From positions 2,893,953 to 2,957,952 of the forward strand of contig OY365809.1 in NCBI GenBank assembly GCA_959347315.1: DNA of 64,000 nt. Reading direction: 5' to 3'. This document shows positions 20,747-31,731 of the stretch, in pieces. The notes below the pieces were generated by a model. The model was not told where the DNA came from and searched no databases. It was given only the letters and a program-made list of their open reading frames with translations. Source of the stretch: Bimastos eiseni (taxonomy: Eukaryota; Annelida; Clitellata; Crassiclitellata; Lumbricidae). Position numbers and translations under genes: made by a program. How positions within the stretch are numbered: the stretch's first letter is position 1; the number at the start of each line of letters is the position of its first letter.

Positions 20747-23308
20747 ATGGTAAAGATTAAACGAAAAAGAAAGCTTGACATATCATCAAGTTCTCCAAAA
20801 CCGAGTGACGTTTCGTTGAACACAACTGGAGAACAGACATTAGACGGGAAACAGAAATCCGACGTACAACTGATGCATCCAAATAAAATGTTGACGCCGA
20901 TTGGGTCTGATACGCCGATTGGTTTGACTAAAAACATTGACACAAGGAAGAAAAGTGAAGAAACTGTAAACGATAAAACAAATGACTATGAATCAATTGC
21001 AACCTATAATTCCTGTCATAATCTTCTCAGGCCTGATGTTGCAGAGAATATGGTCTTTGAATCCTACTGTGAAACATTAGCACGTCGTCGTCGGTCACAA
21101 TCACTGGAGGACCGATCACACCAGTTGAAAACTGGACGAATCTCTTGCAGATTTACTGGAAATTCTGGCATCGAGAGAAAGGACTATATTAAAGTGGGAT
21201 CTTCTATAAGCCTTGAGGGTCAGCACTCCGGTGAGCCGCGGCTTCGGGTTGCACAAACGAAGAAAAAGCAAAAGTCGAATATAACAAGTATGACGAAAAC
21301 ACGATCGTTGCCCAGTGCAACAGGCAGAGGTCGTTGTGGATTAAAAAAAGAAACAAACGTTATATGGCATGTTTCTTCCAATAACCAATCAACAGAAATA
21401 CAAAAACCAAAAATGAACTTTCTCTTACAATCAACTGCAGCTGTACAAAAAGAGAAAGTTCTACATTCAACAGCAAACAAAAAGAAGAATTCGCTCTTCA
21501 AGGGTGAGAAATCAAAATGTCAAGATAAAAAAAGAATTAAGATTAGTGATTCTCCTTTAGCAAATGTATTTATAAATGCTGAATCTTCTTATGTTACAAA
21601 TGATGAACATACTGATGTCATTATTGTTGAAATTGGTGATGTTTCAAATGTTGATCATAATGATGTCATAAAAACTGAATGCACTCAAGTTATAGATGTG
21701 TACTCTAGTGTCACAAATGTTGAAGATACTAATGTTGAATCTGTTGCAAATGCTGAACATAATGATGTTGCATCTCACATTCATGCTACAACAGCACAAC
21801 AAATAAATACAAAACCACAAACACAGACTACAACACCTCAAATGTATACTACAACAACACAGCAAATGAATGCAAAACCACAAATACAGATTATGACAAA
21901 TCACATACATACTACGACAACACAACAAATGAATACAAAACTACAAACACAGACTACGACACCTCACATGCATACTATAACAGCACAATCACATACCACA
22001 GAATCACAACAAATGATTACAAATGGCTTAATGTCTGATAAAAGGGTTTTAAAATCTATTTATCATCATCCTTTGACAGAAGAACAGAAATTATTGCAGA
22101 AAGATAGAAATGATAGAACAGTTTTTGTAACTGGGGAGGAGGACAATCTTCTAAAATTATATAATCACAAACCTAGGCAACTTAATAAAGAAGTCATTGA
22201 GGGGGCTGGGGGTCAGGTCGAGAAGGTGTATATTACCAGAAAGGGAGATTTACGAATTATAGCTGTAAATCTGTCACAAAGGAATAAATTAATGAAATTA
22301 AATCATTTGGATAATAAACCCGTTAAAACTAGCCTGCCATTTGCTCTAAGTAAATCAAAATCAAGTGTAAATAAGTCATTGCCTTTATTGCCTTCGTCAA
22401 TTCAGAAACCAAATGTGGAATACTCCGTAAAAGGAGTAATATATGGTTTACTGGAAAGCCAGAGCAACATGGATGAGATTGCTAGGGAAGTGGGTGCAAA
22501 ATATATGCACAGATTAGGTAATGCTGCACATAGTAAATCAACGTTGATAGCATTTGATAAAGGTACTTTACTGCCTAATCACATTGAAATTGATAATAAC
22601 CGATATTTTGTTCATCCTTTTGTACCTCTACCCAAACGTTGTGATAGATGTCAAAAATTTGGACATTTTAAAAATCAGTGCAGAAAGTCTGATATATGCA
22701 GCTGGTGTAGCGGTAATCACAACTATTTAGATTGCATAGATACAGCTACATGTAAATGTGCTAATTGTGGCATGGCACATAGCGCTGCTTATAAGTCGTG
22801 TCCAAAATATGTTGAGTTGCAGAGTGCCCTTAAAATTCGAACAATTGAAAATATTTCCTTAAATGAGGCAATGAAAAAAGTTCAAGCAATAAAGGAGCAG
22901 AATTCTGTGAATGATACCACAGATAATCAGATTGACATACAGATGGATAAAATTCCTCTATATGCATCCCAATTAAAAATTGGAACCAAACATGATAATG
23001 TGCAATTGTCATTACCAGTGTTACCAGTCAAAGGTAAACCTTCTCTTAAACCAGTAAATCTGAAAATGTCATCTGACACGGTAGGATCATTTCTAAATTT
23101 TGATAAAAACAAATATAAATCATTTGCTACAGATGATAGGGATATACATGCTCAAAGTCCTGATTCGTCTCTTAATCAGTCATTTGTACTTGGCGTTTTG
23201 GCAGCCATTGATAAATCAATAAATAAAGAGCAGCTTAAAACTATAATAAGTCGAGTAGCATGTGAAATGTTGTTTAAAAATGAGATCCATTTCGAATGTA
23301 TTAAATAA
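20747..23308 (+). CDS. LINE ORF1: Gag-like nucleic-acid-binding protein with three zinc knuckles
   Basis: 853 codons, uninterrupted; the start has A at -3 (AAAATGG). Residues 1-340 are basic, Ser/Asn-rich and without recognisable fold, ending in Asp/Val-rich imperfect repeats (NVDHNDV-like). Residues about 347-415 are a 21-residue tandem repeat rich in Thr/Gln. Residues about 540-630 carry KGVIYGLLESQSNMDEIARE and FVHPFVPLPKRC, typical of the PRE_C2HC-like region of jockey/I ORF1. Three knuckles follow at 632-685: CDRCQKFGHFKNQC, CSWCSGNHNYLDC and CANCGMAHSAAYKSC. By family knowledge the protein binds the element's RNA in the ribonucleoprotein. ORF1 is long for the group because of the repetitive N-terminal half. 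No stop or frameshift was seen. Confidence 0.9.
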   Translation: MVKIKRKRKLDISSSSPKPSDVSLNTTGEQTLDGKQKSDVQLMHPNKMLTPIGSDTPIGLTKNIDTRKKSEETVNDKTNDYESIATYNSCHNLLRPDVAENMVFESYCETLARRRRSQSLEDRSHQLKTGRISCRFTGNSGIERKDYIKVGSSISLEGQHSGEPRLRVAQTKKKQKSNITSMTKTRSLPSATGRGRCGLKKETNVIWHVSSNNQSTEIQKPKMNFLLQSTAAVQKEKVLHSTANKKKNSLFKGEKSKCQDKKRIKISDSPLANVFINAESSYVTNDEHTDVIIVEIGDVSNVDHNDVIKTECTQVIDVYSSVTNVEDTNVESVANAEHNDVASHIHATTAQQINTKPQTQTTTPQMYTTTTQQMNAKPQIQIMTNHIHTTTTQQMNTKLQTQTTTPHMHTITAQSHTTESQQMITNGLMSDKRVLKSIYHHPLTEEQKLLQKDRNDRTVFVTGEEDNLLKLYNHKPRQLNKEVIEGAGGQVEKVYITRKGDLRIIAVNLSQRNKLMKLNHLDNKPVKTSLPFALSKSKSSVNKSLPLLPSSIQKPNVEYSVKGVIYGLLESQSNMDEIAREVGAKYMHRLGNAAHSKSTLIAFDKGTLLPNHIEIDNNRYFVHPFVPLPKRCDRCQKFGHFKNQCRKSDICSWCSGNHNYLDCIDTATCKCANCGMAHSAAYKSCPKYVELQSALKIRTIENISLNEAMKKVQAIKEQNSVNDTTDNQIDIQMDKIPLYASQLKIGTKHDNVQLSLPVLPVKGKPSLKPVNLKMSSDTVGSFLNFDKNKYKSFATDDRDIHAQSPDSSLNQSFVLGVLAAIDKSINKEQLKTIISRVACEMLFKNEIHFECIK
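21785..21990 (+). repeat. 63-bp minisatellite inside LINE ORF1
   Basis: About three imperfect copies of a 63-nt unit (21 codons) starting CTACAACAGCACAACAAATA. The unit keeps the reading frame. Confidence 0.8.
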
Positions 23309-23367
23309 ATAATTTGAAATTAAATCCTGGAATAAAAATAATATTAATTCTTTAAAAGTATCCCATT

Positions 23368-24636
23368 ATGGCTCTTTCTATTCTGCAATGGAATGCTAAC
23401 AGCTTATACAATAATAAAGATCAACTTAGAAATTTTATATATAATACTATTAATTCTCCTGATATAATATGTGTACAACAAACATATCTTAAAATTAAAT
23501 ATAATGCTCCTAAATTAGATGGTTATAATGTTTTACGTAAAGACTGCATAACTAATAAAACGGGGGGATTGGTTATATATATAAAAATAGGTTTAAATTT
23601 CACTGTGTTAGATTTACCTGATGTTTTGAATATAGAAATTCAAGGAATTGAAATTAAAACAATAAATGGACATTTGAAAATTTTTAATATGTATTTGTCC
23701 CCATCGCAAGAATTAATAAAACAAAATCTTCAAAAATTGTTTATGCATAAGAGGTCACTTATGGTAGGAGATTATAATACTCATAATAAAATGTGGGGTT
23801 CCTCACAAACAAATGTAAGGGGTAAAATATTAGAGGATATATTAATTGAAACTAATACAGTGGTACTTAATACGGGACAGGCTACACATATTAATTCAAG
23901 GCAGACAAATATTAATTCAGTCATTGACTTAAGCATCTGTTCACAAGATTTAGCTTTAAATGCAAAACATAGAGTTACTAATTATAATATGGGTTCTGAT
24001 CATTTTGCCTGTTTAACTAATATAAATGAAGAAATAATTATAGAAAATAATTTGAGTATGCATGTATGGAAATTAAATAAAGCTAATTGGAAAGAATACA
24101 AGGAAAATACTAAATTGGCTATAACAACTGAAATTTTGGATAATCAAAGCATAGATAATAAGTATAATAATATAGTGCAATGTATTACTGATACAGCCAA
24201 AAAAGTTATACCTTATAAGAAATTAAATTCTAAAAATATTAATAAACAACAAAAGAAATTTAAACCATTGCCGTATTGGAATGATAAATGTTCAGAAGCT
24301 ATTTATAAAAGAAATCAACATAGGAATAAAATGAAGAAAACTAAGGAGCTTGGAGATTATCTGGAATATAAAAAACAAGAAGCCATTGTTAAACAAACAA
24401 TTAAATCAGAAGCTAAATCTAGTTGGCAGGATTACTGTACTGGGTTAACAGATCAAACAAAATTGGGTTCTGTATGGAATTGGGCGAGGAGAATGAATGG
24501 TGTAGAAAGTTATTCATCTATTCCAACACTCAAAAGTAATGGTTATTTAGCAGAATCTAACATAGATAAAGCAAATTTATTAGCTCAAACTTATGCTAAG
24601 ACCGTGATTCACAAAATTATAATGAGAAATTTCTAA
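23368..24636 (+). CDS. LINE ORF2, N-terminal part: APE-type endonuclease (catalytic Glu replaced) and linker
   Basis: 422 codons. APE motifs in order: QWNANS (residues 7-12), CVQQT (35-39), VGDYNTHN, NSVIDL and GSDHF. The second motif normally reads QET; here codon 23479-23481 is CAA, so the metal-binding Glu is Gln at residue 38, which should impair nicking. The rest is the basic linker leading to RT (PLPYWNDKCSEAIYKRNQHR). The frame ends early because of a one-base deletion at about 24603: the second copy has an extra A between ACC and GTGA. Downstream of it the ORF2 frame continues open into the next entry. Confidence 0.88.
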   Translation: MALSILQWNANSLYNNKDQLRNFIYNTINSPDIICVQQTYLKIKYNAPKLDGYNVLRKDCITNKTGGLVIYIKIGLNFTVLDLPDVLNIEIQGIEIKTINGHLKIFNMYLSPSQELIKQNLQKLFMHKRSLMVGDYNTHNKMWGSSQTNVRGKILEDILIETNTVVLNTGQATHINSRQTNINSVIDLSICSQDLALNAKHRVTNYNMGSDHFACLTNINEEIIIENNLSMHVWKLNKANWKEYKENTKLAITTEILDNQSIDNKYNNIVQCITDTAKKVIPYKKLNSKNINKQQKKFKPLPYWNDKCSEAIYKRNQHRNKMKKTKELGDYLEYKKQEAIVKQTIKSEAKSSWQDYCTGLTDQTKLGSVWNWARRMNGVESYSSIPTLKSNGYLAESNIDKANLLAQTYAKTVIHKIIMRNF

Positions 24637-24698
24637 ATTACATTAAGGCTAATCAATTACATAATAATTTAATTAATGTAGATGACTGTAATGATGAA

Positions 24699-27152
24699 AT
24701 GAATTATTCAATGAATGAATTATTTAATATTAATGAATTGAAACAAGCAATTGTATCTGTTAAGAATAATAAGTCACCAGGTGAGGATAGAATCCCTTAT
24801 GAATTATTTAAATATCTTCATAAAGATGCTATGATAGTTTTATTGACATTTTTTAATGAAATTTGGATTCAGGGAATTTTTCCAAATGATTGGCATCATG
24901 CTATTATTTTGCCTTTGTTAAAACCAAGTAAAAATGCAGAAATTCCGGATTCATACAGGCCAATTTCTTTGACAGCTACTATGTGTAAAATAATGGAAAA
25001 AATGGTAACTAATAGACTGCAATGGTATTTAGAAAAAAATTCTCTCATTACTAAAAACCAATCAGGTTTCCGTAAATATAGAAGTACCATGGATCAGATT
25101 TTGAAACTACAAGACACAATATTAAAGAAATTAAAGAATAAGGAACATGTACTAGCAGTATTCATTGATTTTGAAAGGGCTTTTGATATGCTGCATGTGC
25201 CAACTCTTATAAAAAAATTAAAAAAATTAGGTATTACAGGCAATATAACTACATGGATAGAGAAATTTCTATCTGAAAGAACATTTCAAGTAAAGGTTGG
25301 TGCTGAAATGCCCACTAAATTTAAGCAACAAAATGGCACACCTCAAGGTTCAATAATTTCTCCTTTATTATTTCTGATTATGATTAATGACATTCCATCA
25401 GGACCAAAGGGAGTTGATATGTCCCTTTTTGCAGATGACAGTGCTGTTTATTTAGGACATAGGAATGTAAAAATACTGGAAACTAAAATACAACAATCAA
25501 TTAATTCAATAATTAACTGGTGTAATGAAAATGGCTTCAAAATTTCAATAAATAAAACAGTTGCAGTTTTATTCACTAATAGTATAAGTACACCCAATAT
25601 AAGTATCAAAGTTGATCAACAAAACATTAAAATGGAAAATAAAGCTAAATTCTTAGGTGTAATTTTTGATAAGACATTAAGTTGGAGACCTCATATAGAT
25701 TATATCATAGAGAAGTGTAAAAAAAGATTAAACCTTATGAGAGCACTCTCAGGATATCATTGGGGTGCTTCAAAGAAATCTTTATTAGCTATATATAGAG
25801 CTCTAATTAGATCAATTTTAGATTATGGGGATGTAGCATATTCATCAGCTTCAAAATCAATATTAAATAAACTTAATACAATTCAAAATGAGGCTTTAAG
25901 ATTATGTTGTGGTGTACCAAAGTGCTCCTCTGCTGCAGCCTTGCAAAATGAATGTGGGGAATTACCTTTAAATCTAAGAAGATTAAATAACTCTATTAAA
26001 ATGGAAATTAAAATAATTGGTAATAAAAATCATCCATGTACATCCACTTCTAAATTACATTGGACAGACATCTATAAAACACCTCAGAATAAAAATAATT
26101 CTATTTTTATTCGTACTCAAGAATTCATTTCATCTATTATAAATACATCATTTATTGGTCCTACCTTCCCTTCATGTCCTCCTTGGAATAATCAGCAAAT
26201 TGAAATAGATATGAGTCTCAATGATCAGATTAATAAAAAGACTACTAATCCAGAATTCATGAAATTAGCTGCTCAGGAAATAGTATTGAAATATAATAAT
26301 GACATTCATATTTATACAGATGGTTCAAAGATAGATGATTTAGTAGCTGCTGCATTTACAATTCCAAGTTTGGATATTATAAGAAAATTCAAATTATGTG
26401 ATTATTCTAGTATTTTTGCTGCTGAACTAACTGCAGTAAAAGAAGCAATTTTGTGGATTATTAATGATAAGGATTATAATAATTGTAATTTTGTCATTTT
26501 CTCGGATTCTTTAAGTGTACTGTCTTCTATTCAGAGGAACAGGTGTAATTCTAGACCAACTTTATTTAATGAATTATTAATTGAATTAAATAAATTAACA
26601 TTACATAGAGTAAAATTGGCATGGATACCTGGTCATGTAGGTCTAAAAGGTAATGAAATGGCTGATAAAATGGCCAAACAAGCATTACATATTGATTCTA
26701 TAACTTCTACAGATTATATAGAACAGGAGGAAATATACCCATTGATTAAAACATATATAATCAATAAATGGCAATTGCAATATACTAATGATGATAAAGG
26801 AAATTTTTATAAAAATATATGCCCAATTGTTTCCACTGATATTAAGTTAATAGATCCATGTAGACAAAAAGAGGTTCAAATTAGTCGTTTAAGATTAGGA
26901 GTTGCCCTTACTAATAAAAGATTATTTCTAATGAGAAGGCATCCCAATGGATTGTGTGACTTATGTAAGACTACAGACAGTATCGCACATCTACTAATGG
27001 AGTGTAAGAAAGAAAATATAGCCTCTATGTTGAAGGATCAATGTAGCATTTATAAATTGGAATTTAATGTGAAAAATTTACTTGATGTAGGATGTATACA
27101 AAGTGTCATTTATAGACTTATTAAAACAATAAATAAAGGGATTATACTCTAA
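24699..27152 (+). CDS. LINE ORF2, C-terminal part: reverse transcriptase, RNase H, CCHC finger
   Basis: 817 codons from the first ATG; the same frame is open from about 24605, so this is the rest of ORF2 rather than a separate gene. RT: NNKSPGEDRIPYELFK, YRPISLTATMCKIMEK, motif A FIDFERAFD (Asp157), motif B GTPQGSIISPLLF, motif C FADDS (Asp246/247). RNase H: Asp541 (YTDGS), Glu576 (AAEL), Asp603 (SDS), Asp656 (GNEMADKMAK), so all four metal ligands are present. C-terminal finger: Cys753, Cys756, His764, Cys769. Function by family: target-primed reverse transcription and removal of the RNA strand. No internal stop was seen. Together with the single upstream frameshift this suggests recent insertion. 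Confidence 0.92.
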   Translation: MNYSMNELFNINELKQAIVSVKNNKSPGEDRIPYELFKYLHKDAMIVLLTFFNEIWIQGIFPNDWHHAIILPLLKPSKNAEIPDSYRPISLTATMCKIMEKMVTNRLQWYLEKNSLITKNQSGFRKYRSTMDQILKLQDTILKKLKNKEHVLAVFIDFERAFDMLHVPTLIKKLKKLGITGNITTWIEKFLSERTFQVKVGAEMPTKFKQQNGTPQGSIISPLLFLIMINDIPSGPKGVDMSLFADDSAVYLGHRNVKILETKIQQSINSIINWCNENGFKISINKTVAVLFTNSISTPNISIKVDQQNIKMENKAKFLGVIFDKTLSWRPHIDYIIEKCKKRLNLMRALSGYHWGASKKSLLAIYRALIRSILDYGDVAYSSASKSILNKLNTIQNEALRLCCGVPKCSSAAALQNECGELPLNLRRLNNSIKMEIKIIGNKNHPCTSTSKLHWTDIYKTPQNKNNSIFIRTQEFISSIINTSFIGPTFPSCPPWNNQQIEIDMSLNDQINKKTTNPEFMKLAAQEIVLKYNNDIHIYTDGSKIDDLVAAAFTIPSLDIIRKFKLCDYSSIFAAELTAVKEAILWIINDKDYNNCNFVIFSDSLSVLSSIQRNRCNSRPTLFNELLIELNKLTLHRVKLAWIPGHVGLKGNEMADKMAKQALHIDSITSTDYIEQEEIYPLIKTYIINKWQLQYTNDDKGNFYKNICPIVSTDIKLIDPCRQKEVQISRLRLGVALTNKRLFLMRRHPNGLCDLCKTTDSIAHLLMECKKENIASMLKDQCSIYKLEFNVKNLLDVGCIQSVIYRLIKTINKGIIL

Positions 27153-27655
27153 TTAAATCTCTTTCATTTATATTACTATATAATTTATTGTATGTGTATA
27201 TAGATGGACTAGACATATCACGTGTTTATCAGGATGACGCATATCAATTAACTCATGTGATCTCAGTAGCATGCATACAGATTATAGTGGTTTATAGATG
27301 TATAAAAATAATAATTGTAGGTTTAATATTATAATTCATAATATCTTATAATTATGTTATAATTAAATTACATTGTTAAATAATAATGGAATCTATAACA
27401 ACACATAAGGAAGAAAGAAGACAAATAGACTAAAGAAAGAAAGAAAACAGAAAGACTAAAGAAAGAAAGAAAACAGAAAGACTAAAGAAAGAAAGAAACA
27501 GAAAGACTAAAGAAAGAAAGAAAGCAGAAAGATAAATGATTAAAACTATATACGAAATTGAACTGAAATGTAACAAATTTTAAAGACGTCAACGGCCTGT
27601 GTTGCTATAGGATGTCGTTAAACTGTTGAATAATAATAATAAGAAGAAAACGATC
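27153..27655 (+). repeat. LINE 3' region and tail
   Basis: It contains a CACGTG (27221) followed by CTCATGTGATCTCAGTAGCA, four 25-26-bp purine units (27428-27531, GACTAAAGAAAGAAAGAAAA), and the terminal motif GACGTCAACGGCC...TGTCGTTAAACTG before an AAT-triplet tail (27626-27640). The terminal motif recurs, inverted, at 30.58, 42.99, 44.35 and 56.51 kb. Confidence 0.8.
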
Positions 27656-28430
27656 TGAGGTTTAGAGGATGATGTACTTGCTAACAGCATGAACAGTATA
27701 AACCAGTGACGAATTGGAATGAATGATCTCCAGTCAAGAGAATAAACCGAAATACAATTAACGCAATAATGATCGTAAATTCTAATTTCGCAGTCACTTA
27801 TTTTTTTATTATTTGATTTTTAACAAAGCTGTCGCCATTAACTTTTCTACAAGATTTAAACACCTTTTTCTGAATATGTACGACGCAATATAAGGTTAAA
27901 TTTCACAGGTCGTTTAACATCCTGTCCATCCCGACTATTTTCATTAAAGCTACCTCAACGCAGTGTTGCATGTTCAGTCCACTTACTCTTTAAACACTAA
28001 AAATACATTTGACTGAACTATGTATATTCTCTCCGTTGATGCGCGTAGTAACATTGTTAAGAGAAGGGATGGTCATCTCGCCTATATAAGCTCGTGCTTA
28101 ATCGTTCTCATTCATCTTTACGCTGCTGTTATTAGCGCAATAAAGTAAGTCTTTTGGTAGACCGTCTCTAAGAGATTGTGAAGCAAAGACTAAGTAGCGG
28201 TCGTAGAATTTGAGATAGGCTGAGACTGGAGGAAGAGATTGAGAAAGATAACGATGAGCCAGCGAGTAGATTCTAAGGGTTAGGGTTAGATTAGTAATTA
28301 CTATACCAAAATTGTGTGTATCATATTGAGACCGTGTTCCACTTTAACTGAAATACATGAAAGATGATATTACACTTGAGCTAGAACCGATTAATATGAT
28401 TTTATTAGAAAATGACGTCCGATAAAGTCT
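27656..28430. other. No gene; unclassified AT-rich sequence
   Basis: One unique-looking stretch (about 28020-28330) has TATATAAGCTCG at 28083 followed by a purine-rich region. I see no ORF or known repeat end. Confidence 0.3.
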
Positions 28431-28431
28431 A

Positions 28432-28941
28432 ACGTTATAGATGTCATTTTCTCATGAGTATTACGTTACCCTTTAGTGATCACGGATCAGTGGAGACCGG
28501 GGCGCCAAAATCATTCTTGACGACCTGTTTATAATGAGAATGTTTTTGGGGGTGCCAAAATTAAATCTTACTAACTTAGTTCGAATAAATTAGTCTGCAT
28601 CAAAATAAAACATTATTTTAATAGCTTTAACCCTCATTTCGGCGCCCCTTAAATTGGCGCCTAACATTATAGATGTAATTTTGTCATGAGTATTATATCG
28701 CCTCTTATAGGCGTTTGGTGATCATGGATCAGTGCCAGAACCCGGGGGCGCCAAAATCATGCCTGACAGCCTGTTTGCAATGAAGATATTGGGGGAGGGC
28801 AAAATTCAACCTTATTAATTTGGTTCGGACATATTAGTATCCACCAAATAAAAAAGTAATAATTTTAATCCTAATTTTGGCGCCTCATCAAAGTGGCGCC
28901 CGGGTACACATTTCCCCTCTGCCCCCTTGCTACGCCTCTTT
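28432..28941. repeat. Tandem pair of about 235-bp GGCGCC-bounded repeats, hAT-like end
   Basis: 28432-28663 and 28664-28905 are two diverged copies of one unit (ATTATAGATGT.ATTTT.TCATGAG ... GGGCGCCAAAATCAT ... GGCGCC). The right edge CCCCTTGCTACGCCTCT is the inverse of the hAT end at 8659 (AGAGGCGTAGC). Related to 9440-9655. Confidence 0.65.
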
Positions 28942-28959
28942 ATGACATCATTATCTGAT

Positions 28960-29575
28960 GAGTTCGCCTGGGCTTAAAGATTCAAACCGGGCGAGAAAAG
29001 ACTACTTCAGACAGGACAATGTCCGCCGTTTGTCGCCAATTGTCACACTCCTAGACCCTGTGTTATGTAATGATTTGTTATGCAATATAATTTAATGCAA
29101 AGTGATGTAATATGACGTAATGTAACGCGATGTAAGGTAACGTGACATAATGTTATGTCATGTCATGTAACATTACATCAAATAATTTATATCAACGGGC
29201 GTGTGTGCTTGGGCCATGAAACAGTCATGAAGCGTCTGTGGAACAGGTAGAGCTGAGATGGCAATAGCAGGCATCAACATAGACAGAGCTCTTGGACTCG
29301 GCTCTAGAATGCGCGGAACAGCAAATATGTTGCTAGTGGAAGATCGCAAGGCGACCCTAGCAAATAAGTTAGACACTAGAGTGCAAATGAACCTCAGATT
29401 GATTGGGTCCCACCCCAACGAATTAGATTTTCATACAGGATAGGGGTTTGAACAGTTACTGCATACGCTGTTGAATAATTTTAAGAGTTTTATCATTTTT
29501 AGTCACCTGTAGTGGCATACAAACTATTATAGCGTCGGCGGACACTGTTTTGAAGGTGTCTATTATTATCCTGGA
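28960..29575. repeat. Family B repeat with AATGT-type pentamer tract, copy 1
   Basis: The order is CCGGGCGAGAAAAGAC, a degenerate AATGT/AACGT pentamer tract (29075-29170), and a right end TTTTGAAGGTGTCTATTATT at 29550-29569. The copy at 55.41-55.99 kb has the same order. The 81-codon frame on the minus strand is not recognisable. Confidence 0.55.
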
Positions 29576-29700
29576 TCGACGTGGCCCTGGATAAGGAAGA
29601 GTGACCACGTAAAGAGTCATATTTTAAAGGTCAATAATTATTTACCACGCATTTTTGTCTCAAACAAGTCTAAATCCACCACTGATTGCAGTTCAGCAAT

Positions 29701-29770
29701 GCCAGTCCCAAGCCTGAATAAAGGAGGGCACGCAAATGATGTTTGTCATCACGCAGTGTCGTTAAACTGC
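29701..29770 (+). repeat. GCCAGTCCCAAGCC-type module
   Basis: Intact head and a TGTCGTTAAACTGC end; a few bases are missing in the GGAGGAGGGCGACG part. Confidence 0.75.
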
Positions 29771-30569
29771 AAATGCCAGCACCATTATGTAGCTACTCTC
29801 CGCTGTAAATATCAAACAGGTCGCCTGTTGGAAGTTGAGCAGAAAAGTCATTGGGGAACTTGTGCCTCAATTTGCCCCATTTATATGGGCAATAAATGAT
29901 ATGAAATAAGGACTGACTGAAAAATATCATTTATTAGGTTGTCGTCAAGAAAAAATATGAGATTCGCGTTGCATGAGACGATGTTTAGAAACTTAACCAT
30001 AGGTCATAATATGGAAGTGCCAATCTCAAGCCAGTTAATATACGGAGGGCGATCATAACCAACTTTTTTACGACACAGCAACTAACCAACCTATATCATT
30101 TTCAATTGATTATGTTAGTAAACGAGCCATCGCTGGTGACAAAACATGTTTAAGCTTAAACAGCGCACATTAAAATATTCATGTAGCAAGTTTCTAATAA
30201 GGGGAAATATTAATTCTACACGAAGGCATCTGTCATACAGAGGCAACTCATGCATTCTACCCAAATGGAAGGTCTGGTAATTATCCATCATACAGCTGCG
30301 ACTAACACATTTTTGTCTTACAACTTATTAATAGGGCCCCGTGGTTTATGCGATTATGCGGATTTCGCATAAATTCTTAAACGGAAAGTTCTCGTAAATG
30401 ATTGCATAAAGTTCGAAAATTTCGGTCAGTGTCAACTATAATTGGCTTGTCCAGACTATTTGTAGCCTATAGGGGCAATAGTTGATGACTATAATACAGG
30501 TTGGGTTAGAAGCACATTAAGGGCTTTACTAGACTTAAAAGTGTTTCAATGAATGAAAAACATGATGAT
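29771..30569. other. Old repeats, no gene
   Basis: Includes a module variant (GTGCCAATCTCAAGCCAGTT at 30017, also at 41047 with GTCCCAAGCCTG) and the left arm of an inverted pair, TGCGATTATGCGGATTTCGC, at 30350. The right arm lies beyond the LINE at about 34142-34165. Confidence 0.35.
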
Positions 30570-30669
30570 GATGATCTCAGAGATTTAACGACATCATATG
30601 ACAACAATGGCCGTTGACATCTTTATAGTATTTATGTAATTTAATTTATATTGGCCAATCGGCTCTTCA

Positions 30670-30960
30670 GATTGTTTTTTGTATATTGTTTTTTCCTCCT
30701 CAGTTTTCCGTCCTTTTTTCTTTTAATTTTTTCTTTTCTTTCTTTTTTCGTCATTCTTTATTTTTCTCTTTTTTGTGTATTTTTTTGGTATTTCGTATTT
30801 TTTGGTCACTTGGACTCTTTTTTTAGCCTCTTTTGGCTTTTTTTCCATCCTTTCTTTTTTTAATTTTTTTTTCTTTTATGTATATTTTTTTTAGATATTG
30901 GATCTTTTTTGGCCATTTGGGCTCTTTTGTGGCTTCATAGGCTCTTTTTGTCCATATATC
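30670..30960 (-). repeat. T-rich (minus strand: AAAAG-rich) low-complexity tract in LINE 3' region
   Basis: It contains repeated CTTTTTTGGCC/TTGGACTCTTTTT units and is colinear with 43070-43250 in another LINE tail. It corresponds to the GAAAGAAA minisatellite of copy 1. Confidence 0.7.
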
Positions 30961-31731
30961 TTTAAAACATTATTTACAATTATTTGCAATAACTTGACTA
31001 ACATACATGTTTAATTATTACATATTAAAGAACATTATATGTTTATATGTACAGATTGTCAAGTATATTCACAATTATTTACAATTATTTACAATTATTT
31101 ACAAAAACATATACATCTGATTTATAATTCCTCATTGAAGTGCTTCATTATTAACCTATACATCACTGTGATCATAGATCACATTTGAAACTACATACAA
31201 TTAAGTTACAATATAATGTTGGTACAAGGATTAACTATTGATTTAATACCAATTATCAACATTCATTTGACAATATCTGTAATTACTATAGTAATCATTT
31301 AATTACTAATTTTATAAGTGATTATATGTCTATAATCAGCGATCATATTACTGAGGTCACGTGAGTCAATTAATATGTATAATCCTGATAAACACGTGGT
31401 GCATTAATCCTTTCTGGATTCGCAAACAGTTAATTTGCATTATAATATCTATAGATCTACAAACATTGATTAATGATTTAAATAAGTTTGTTAATTATTA
31501 TTATTTAACAATGCAATTTAATTGTAATGTGATTATAAGATATTATGAATTATAATATTATACCTACAATTATTATTTTTATACACCGGTATATCACTAT
31601 GATCGATGGTCATGCTACTGAGATCACGTGAGCTAATTAGTATTCGTCAGCCAGATAAACACGTGATGTGTCTAGTCCATCTAAATACACATACAATAAA
31701 TTATATAGTGATATAAATGAAAGAGATTTAA

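Larger units (their letters stand above)
20620..27655 (+). mobile_element. I/Nimb-like LINE, nearly full length (about 7.0 kb)
   Basis: Order: about 125-bp 5' region, ORF1 (853 codons), 59-bp spacer, ORF2 (endonuclease, RT, RNase H, CCHC; split by one frameshift), about 490-bp 3' region with a purine-rich minisatellite, and an end ACGTCAACGGCCTGTGTTGC then GGATGTCGTTAAACTG followed by AATAATAATAATAAG. A Gag-like ORF1 with zinc knuckles plus C-terminal RNase H in ORF2 is the I-superfamily layout. I could not find convincing target duplications, so the ends are approximate. Confidence 0.85.
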
